A stretch of 23,718 nt of DNA, taken from assembly GCA_036897095.1 (NCBI GenBank), contig JAYMSP010002538.1, positions 1 to 23,718 on the forward strand, in the 5' to 3' direction. Position 1 is the stretch's first letter. Each line of letters opens with the position of its first letter. Positions 19,100 to 23,718 of the stretch are shown one piece after another. The notes under the pieces were generated by a model. It was not told the origin of the DNA. It worked only from the letters and a program-made list of their open reading frames with translations, and made no database searches. This DNA comes from Plantago elongata (lineage: Eukaryota > Streptophyta > Magnoliopsida > Lamiales > Plantaginaceae). Position numbers and translations under genes: made by a program.

Positions 19100-19888
19100 T
19101 GTTGGGAGGTGGTAGTGTATCGAAATGGACAGAGAGTAGATTAGACTGCTGAGCAAAGGCTGGACCTTTTTACTTAAGACAGTATATGTCCCGCTCTGGT
19201 GCTGACGGTTTACTTAGCAAATAGTCTTTCAAGATAGAAAAGAAGTATTTGAGTTAGTGTTCAAGCACTCGAACAGTAACTCTTCAACTACTACAATAAA
19301 GGGTTATTCAGGCTATAGAGAGAAAGAGAGAAGGAAGAAAGAATTGGATTGGTGTCTGAATTTGATTCTGGTGGGTCCTATTTATAATTAGGAAGAGTTG
19401 CAATCTGAACATGTGCGGTCATTTGCGGACAGGTCCCTGCAGAGACGAAAATTCGAATAAATACAACTTTTCGAGTTTTTCTGTTCAGAAACATCCTTTG
19501 AATGAAGGATCAAATCCGTTTAGCGAACGGACACATTCGTTCACTCCAAGCCTAACCGAGTTGGACCTCTTATGTTTCAGATTTGTTTGGGCCCGACCAA
19601 ACGAAATATGTTTCTGGCCCAAAAAGATTATACTCACCCGCAGACCAAGAACTTTGACCCACGACTCACGACCCGAGACCCGGGCCCGGACCCAATCCTG
19701 GCGGAGCTAGGCGGGTGCGTGTGAAGGCATCTAGGTCCTCCCTCTTTCAAAAGCATGGGTGCTCGAAGGGCACAAACCTTTAGCTCAATCCAATAGCTAA
19801 TAAGTAGGTCTTTCTTCCTCAATTTTAGCAAGGTGGGACTTCCCATATTACAACTCTTGGCATTCAATATTCAATACATCAACCAACA
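19100..19888 (-). mobile_element. Solo LTR, probably Ty1-copia type
   Basis: In its own orientation the block starts TGTTGGTTGATG and ends CACCTCCCAACA, giving the TGTTGG...CCAACA inverted ends typical of LTRs, 789 bp long. The 5' part carries TTGTAATATGGGAAGTCCCA, a motif common near LTR starts in dicots. A clear TATAAATAGG promoter lies about two thirds of the way along, followed by a CT-rich leader (CTTCTCTCTTTCTCTCTATAG), as in the U3/R boundary. It is more GC-rich than its surroundings. No internal region, primer-binding site or second LTR adjoins it. No exact 5-bp target duplication is visible (AAAAA on the left, CACTT on the right), so the insertion is old or the boundaries are off by a few bases. 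Confidence 0.68.
19379..19386 (-). promoter_or_regulatory. TATA box inside the solo LTR
   Basis: The minus strand reads TTATAAATAGGACCC, with a pyrimidine-rich leader downstream. If still active it would drive transcription leftward, away from the glycine-rich protein gene and toward the HSP70 pseudogene. Confidence 0.5.
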
Positions 19889-20234
19889 CACTTTGAATTT
19901 TAATAACTCTTTCACCGAATTTTAATTATTCTTTCTCAAGTGTATTCTACTATCATAGTGGATTATTCACAATTAAAGAAATTTCATTCCTAAATATATG
20001 GACTCATTTAGTTAAGGTGTAAAATAATAGACTAGTCTGATTGTTTAGCTAAAATTCTTAAAAACAATTCTAGGAGGGAAGAGAAATGATCATCCATCAT
20101 CTAGTATCTTTAGGCACATGTACTTTTTTTTTTTTTTTATCAATTAGGAGTAAGATATGGTTATAACTCGTAACTAAATTGAGAAGAATAACCAAGCTAG
20201 ATTAATAAAACATAACTTAGGAAAAAATCATTTG

Positions 20235-20608
20235 GGGCATACAATTTAAGTGATTATTAAATTGAGTTTTGTTATTTTTGTGTTTAGGATTAAATTTAAA
20301 TTAAAGTAATCAAAATATCATTACTATTACCCAATTTCTCTCCAGCCTCATTCTCTCTCCCTTATTTCTAAATTAATTATATTCTAATACTACAATTCAT
20401 AAATATAACCAATCATCTCATTACAACAAACTTAAAAATCAATTATTAACCATCAAACTATCACATCTTACTTACACCAATAATTATTATCTTACACAAC
20501 CTATATAATAAACCAATTATAATTTCATACAATTATAATTTTATACCAAACACTAATTTTAACAATTCAACTATAATTTAATCACTATTTATTCATTCAA
20601 ACGAATCC
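20235..20608. mobile_element. G-poor MITE-like element with long imperfect inverted ends
   Basis: The left arm AATTTAAGTGATTATTAAATT...GTGTTTAGGATTAAA (about 20242-20298) aligns with the inverse of the right arm AATAAATAGTGATTAAATT...GTGTTTGGTATAAAA (about 20535-20597). The arms pair imperfectly over some 55 bp. The right end runs out through TTCAAACGAATCC, a style often seen at hAT or PIF/Harbinger MITE ends. The interior top strand (20335-20600) has almost no G. Target duplications were not resolved, so both limits are approximate. Confidence 0.5.
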
Positions 20609-20821
20609 AACTTCAATTTTATTCCATAACTCAATTTAACAACATATAATCTTGACCCTTTTAATAAGTCACAATCTTCTCCACCTAAATCACAACGTCC
20701 GTGATCCAAAACTTTCTAATTAAACCAATGGACTACAACAAGATACACTACATACCTATCTAAGCATGACAATCCTAGTCCACAAAGTTAACTTCGGCTC
20801 TGTTCTGTGGTATTAAATTAA

Positions 20822-20933
20822 TATTCTCTCGATTGATAATTTGATTTTTTAAATAATCTATTTTAATTATAAATTAATATTCTCTCAAGTGATAATTTGA
20901 TTTTTTAAATAATCTATTTTAATTATTGATTAA
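20822..20933. repeat. Two-copy 56-bp tandem repeat
   Basis: TATTCTCTCGATTGATAATT (20822) and TATTCTCTCAAGTGATAATT (20878) start two adjacent 56-bp units. Both continue identically through TGATTTTTTAAATAATCT and ATTTTAATTAT. Only a few bases differ, so the duplication is recent compared with the others in this window. Confidence 0.85.
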
Positions 20934-21139
20934 TATTAAAATATTAAGACTGTTTAAGACATAACTCCAGTTGAATTGCTACATTTTTATTATGAAATAT
21001 TGCTTCTTTAACATTGTTATACATTTTATTATACATTTTATTATTGTTGTTATAGTTTAAAAGTAAGCTTTTCAAATGCTGTACTTACGCAGGTAGTATT
21101 AAACTCAAGTTGTCTTTTAAAATTTTCTAATAACAAATA

Positions 21140-21395
21140 CTCCCGCCGTCTTAACTATATCTTCTCGTATTTCATTTTTAGTCCGTTAATCTCATCTGTC
21201 CATCCTTAATAAAAAATTTCTCTCCTACTTTAATCACTATTTATCCTATTTTAATCACTATTTGTTGTACTTTATTCATTATTTTTCATACTTTATCAAA
21301 ATCTCTCCTATTTTATCACAATTCTCATACTTTATTCATTTTTTATTAAAATTTATCTTCGACTCCGCAGGAAGATGAACTCGAAACCGTGGGAG
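21140..21395. mobile_element. Stowaway/mariner-like MITE, TA target duplication
   Basis: The left end is TA-CTCCCGCCGTC and the right end is ACCGTGGGAG-TA, so the ends are inverted copies (CTCCC-C-GT) flanked by TA at 21138-21139 and 21396-21397. The left end matches the well-known plant CTCCCTCCGTC Stowaway terminus closely. The 256-bp interior is built from degenerate units such as CTATTTTAATCACTATTT and ATACTTTATTCATT. There is no transposase. Confidence 0.65.
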
Positions 21396-21740
21396 TATTA
21401 GTTCTCTAAGTTTAAACTCAATTGAGTGCCAATTAAGTTTATACTCATCAAACGTCAAAGACATTTTTTCCAAACTAATTCAAGCTTTAATAGGTTAATG
21501 CTCGGTATTTAGATGCTTTGAGGTACACATGCTAATGAACTAGGTGTATACTTACTGTTTAGGCTTGTCGGTACGGTCCGCTTGAAGAGCTTAAAAATCA
21601 GAGGGCAAATAATTAAGTTTGCAAATTGAAATCTTTTTTATTGACTTTTAAAAGATATCCAAATAGTGTGCTGCATTTAATGTCTATTACTCCATCTTCC
21701 CATCCGCTCCAACGCGTCACATTACACACATGGACATTGA

Positions 21741-21830
21741 TGCATGCTAGAATGAAGAAAACTACTGCAAAGTTATCCATATTGACCAATGGCTTCTTAG
21801 CTTTGCCTATATAATGATTGGCTTCTTAGC
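21741..21830 (+). promoter_or_regulatory. Core promoter of the glycine-rich protein gene
   Basis: TATATAAT at 21808-21815 lies 64 bp before the start codon, so the 5' leader should be about 35-40 bases. Two CCAAT-type motifs flank it (CCAAT 21786-21790, inverted ATTGG 21817-21821). The 11-mer GGCTTCTTAGC occurs at 21791-21801 and again at 21820-21830. Upstream, TGCATGC (21741-21747) is an RY-type motif often found in seed-expressed promoters. Expression pattern cannot be concluded from this alone. Confidence 0.6.
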
Positions 21831-21878
21831 TTCTTAGCATGCAGAGTGAAGTTCATTACAAAACAAGATAACAAAAAA

Positions 21879-22934
21879 ATGGCAGCGGGTTTCTCAAAGA
21901 AATGGCTGTGCACATTGTTCCTTTTAGTGCTCATAGCCTTAGACTTGAGTGCAAGCATTCTTGCGGATAATAAGGTCGATAAGGCGGCTTGGAGAGGTAA
22001 CGATGATTGTCGATATAGTAGAAGAGGTTGTGGTCGGGGGCCAGGAGGTGGTTTTGGTGGTAGACGAGGGGGTGGCTTCGGTGGTGGAGGAATTGGAGGC
22101 GGTGCTGGAGGAGGGGGAGGAGTAGGTGGAGGTTCAGGACATGGTGGAGGGTTTGGAGCTGGAGGAGGAGTAGGTGGTGGTGCTGGAGGAGGAGTAGGCG
22201 GTGGAGCAGGGGGAGGTGGAGGTAGTGGAGGCGGAGGAGGCATTGGAGGTGGTTCTGGTTCAGGAGGAGGCTTTGGAGCTGGAGGAGGTGTTGGTGGTGG
22301 AGGGGGTGTTGGTGGTGGAGCTGGCGGTGGAGGTGGTAGTGGTGGCGGGGGAGGCATTGGAGGTGGTTCTGGACATGGTGGAGGATTTGGAGCTGGAGGA
22401 GGTGTAGGTGGTGGAGCTGGAGGCGGAGTGGGCGGTGGAGCTGGAGGTGGTGGGGGTAGTGGTGGTGGAGGTGGAATTGGAGGTGGTTCAGGGCATGGTG
22501 GAGGATTTGGAGCTGGAGGAGGTGTTGGTAGTGGTGCTGGAGGAGGTCTAGGTGGTGGGGGTGGAGGAGGTAGTGGTGGTGGGGGAGGCATTGGAGGTGG
22601 TTCAGGTTCGGGAGGAGGATTTGGAGCAGGAGGTGGTGTAGGGGGCGGTGCCGGTGGAGGTGGCGGTGGAGGAGGCGGAGGTGGAGGAGGAGGTGGTGGT
22701 GGTCTTGGAGGAGGATCTGGCCATGGTGGGGGAGTTGGGGGAGGAGTAGGTGGCGGAAGTGGTGGTGGATTGGGTGGAGGTATTGGTCATGGAGGTGGTT
22801 TAGGTGGTGGCCATGGCGGAGGTGGAGGAGTCGGTGTCGGAATTGGCATTGGTATCGGGGTTGGAGTGGGTGGTGGTGCTGGCAAGGGAGTTGGAGTAGG
22901 TAGTGGATCTGGAGGTGGCGGTGGCGGTCATTAA
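21879..22934 (+). CDS. Secreted glycine-rich (cell-wall structural type) protein
   Basis: A single exon encodes 351 residues from the ATG at 21879; the open frame extends 11 codons further but without an ATG. Residues 1-29 form a signal peptide (basic FSKK, then hydrophobic LCTLFLLVLIALDL), with likely cleavage after SILA. A short charged region with Cys44 and Cys51 (DDCRYSRRGCGRG) precedes the glycine-rich domain. Residues from about 55 to the end are mostly Gly in GGGX units (X = Val, Ile, Phe, Ala, Ser, His). FGAGGGVG recurs five times, and the last part changes to GVGVGIGIGIG and ends GGH. This matches class I plant glycine-rich proteins of the cell wall, which support wall structure, often in vascular tissue. 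No RNA-binding or lectin domain is present. A TATA box lies 64 bp upstream. Confidence 0.93.
   Translation: MAAGFSKKWLCTLFLLVLIALDLSASILADNKVDKAAWRGNDDCRYSRRGCGRGPGGGFGGRRGGGFGGGGIGGGAGGGGGVGGGSGHGGGFGAGGGVGGGAGGGVGGGAGGGGGSGGGGGIGGGSGSGGGFGAGGGVGGGGGVGGGAGGGGGSGGGGGIGGGSGHGGGFGAGGGVGGGAGGGVGGGAGGGGGSGGGGGIGGGSGHGGGFGAGGGVGSGAGGGLGGGGGGGSGGGGGIGGGSGSGGGFGAGGGVGGGAGGGGGGGGGGGGGGGGGLGGGSGHGGGVGGGVGGGSGGGLGGGIGHGGGLGGGHGGGGGVGVGIGIGIGVGVGGGAGKGVGVGSGSGGGGGGH
22152..22690 (+). repeat. Coding repeats in the glycine-rich gene, about 114-120 bp units
   Basis: The landmark TTTGGAGC (start of FGAGGGVG) occurs at 22152, 22272, 22386, 22506 and 22620. Spacing therefore alternates 120, 114, 120, 114 bp, and all are multiples of three. 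Alternate units also swap GSGHGGGF and GSGSGGGF. The last unit has degenerated into a pure poly-Gly stretch near 22655-22700. Confidence 0.8.
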
Positions 22935-23630
22935 ATTCAGAGCAGTGATTGAGTGATTGGTGTAATATTATAATTCTTAATGTATTGCATATGTATTTTA
23001 AACAAAGGAAGTGGTAACATAAAAAATTGTGATGAAAATTACCTTTTGGTTTTGTTCGGGTGTCTAAATGCACACTTTGTAATATTTAAGATTTCATAAT
23101 GAAAGAGCATTAAGTATTATTACAATTTTGTTGCAATTTCGGATGAAAAGTGCTAATTAGGTCACATTATAGTTCATGGCAGGATCAACATCATCATACA
23201 ATGAAGGGAACTATATAACATAAGAGTGAGTCTCATGTCCGAGAGACATTCTTATAAAATGTAAAATCCAAAAATTAATACATTGCTTGAAAGTTGAAAC
23301 CCAACATCCTCAAATTCAGTAACAAGTTAAAGTATCAATTACTATCAATCTCAGCTAATGCTTTGTTCAATTTGATTATCCCACCCCTCTTTTCTATCTA
23401 CTTCCAGAGAGCAACCGAACAACCAAACAAAACAATTTACTTGTGTTATTACTTACCGAAGAGTAAAAATGATTTAGTGTGTTAATTAGTTGATAGAATA
23501 TAAATATATAGCTAGATGCAAGAATTATCCTAAAACCTAGGCTTACATTAGTAATGTAAGGGACTAAAAATAGGCAAAAAGAGCCGGGGCAAAAAAAAAA
23601 CCACATATGTACTGCCCCCAAATTGAATTT
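22935..23630. other. 3' flank of the glycine-rich gene, no gene recognised
   Basis: This stretch is AT-rich. No canonical AATAAA occurs soon after the stop, although near-variants do. An imperfect foldback (TAAGAGTGAGTCTC ... GAGAGACATTCTTA, 23221-23256) resembles pieces of dispersed plant repeats. A perfect palindrome lies at 23542-23560, with a run of ten A at 23591-23600. Confidence 0.4.
23542..23560. repeat. Perfect palindrome, 9-bp arms
   Basis: CTTACATTA and TAATGTAAG are exact inverses around a single G. No function can be read from it. Confidence 0.6.
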
Positions 23631-23718
23631 CTATCGGCCAGCCTTCATCTCCTCTTCGTTCTTCCTCTCGCCACCACGACCTCCGCCCATCCGTTCACCG
23701 CCTCTCTCCACCACGACC
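23631..23718 (-). CDS. Possible C-terminal end of an Arg/Gly-rich protein, cut by the window edge
   Basis: On the minus strand an open frame enters from the right edge and reads ERGGERMGGGRGGERKNEEE, then MKAGR, before TAG at 23631-23633. The RGG-like composition and the sharp rise in GC suggest coding sequence. The same bases on the plus strand are a CT-rich tract without ATG, which could instead be a 5' leader of a gene starting beyond the window. An 11-bp direct repeat (CCACCACGACC at 23671 and 23708) underlies the pattern. Confidence 0.22.
   Translation of the reverse strand, partial: VVVERGGERMGGGRGGERKNEEEMKAGR

Noticed and set aside
19411-19867. Reading frames of 99 and 77 codons inside the LTR
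   Set aside because: They lie within the non-coding U3 part of a solo LTR and run across its features.
19100-19888. Cassandra-type TRIM carrying a 5S rRNA-like domain
   Set aside because: No 5S-like promoter box (such as AGTTAAGCGTG...TGGGTGACC) was found in the LTR.
21797-23073. Long antisense frames (264 and 380 codons) opposite the glycine-rich gene, Pro-rich and His/Leu-rich
   Set aside because: Repeated GGN codons leave no stops in the antisense frames. The signal peptide, promoter and composition all support the plus-strand gene.
1-23718. CRISPR array, prokaryotic operon or phage-like system
   Set aside because: The genes are plant families with introns, and the repeats are few, diverged and not spacer-separated.

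Overview
This window looks like nuclear DNA from a dicot plant. It is AT-rich, has GT-AG introns, and carries plant gene families: a PLS-type pentatricopeptide repeat (PPR) protein, an AKR4-type aldo-keto reductase, an HSP70 relative with the plant intron position, an F-box remnant, and a secreted glycine-rich wall protein. It also carries short inverted-repeat elements and a copia-like solo LTR. The styles of the short elements recall Caryophyllales genomes, but that is only an impression. Nothing bacterial or viral was seen.

Layout. Positions 1-2050 hold scattered exon-like debris, the best being a clean 99-bp exon on the minus strand (1847-1945). The intronless PPR gene (2062-3798, +) is probably the counterpart of Arabidopsis At2g44880/AHG11. 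It is followed by a decayed F-box gene (4076-4850, +). An intronless aldo-keto reductase (5322-6278, -) has its own TATA box and poly(A) signal. Positions 6400-9560 are gene-free and contain two MITE-like elements, a microsatellite, a hairpin and a diverged ~545-bp duplication. A complete five-coding-exon gene for an uncharacterised, probably nuclear protein of 481 residues lies at 9833-13068 (-), with a noncoding first exon near 13942-14060. Another duplicated ~370-390-bp repeat (14411-15107) precedes a broken HSP70 gene (16030-17867, +). Positions 17868-21800 hold a foldback, a solo LTR (19100-19888, -), a G-poor MITE-like element, a perfect-phase 56-bp tandem repeat and a TA-flanked Stowaway-like MITE. 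The last gene is a 351-residue secreted glycine-rich protein (21879-22934, +) with repeats that alternate between 120 and 114 bp. The right edge may clip the end of an Arg/Gly-rich gene.

The four intact genes look functionally unrelated: organelle RNA processing, redox metabolism, an unknown nuclear role, and the cell wall. I see no operon-like or cluster logic and no convincing new multi-gene system. The most distinctive content is gene decay (HSP70, F-box, possibly two more fragments) mixed with short mobile elements, plus the intact uncharacterised nuclear gene. All family names come from reading translations by eye; no database search was run.
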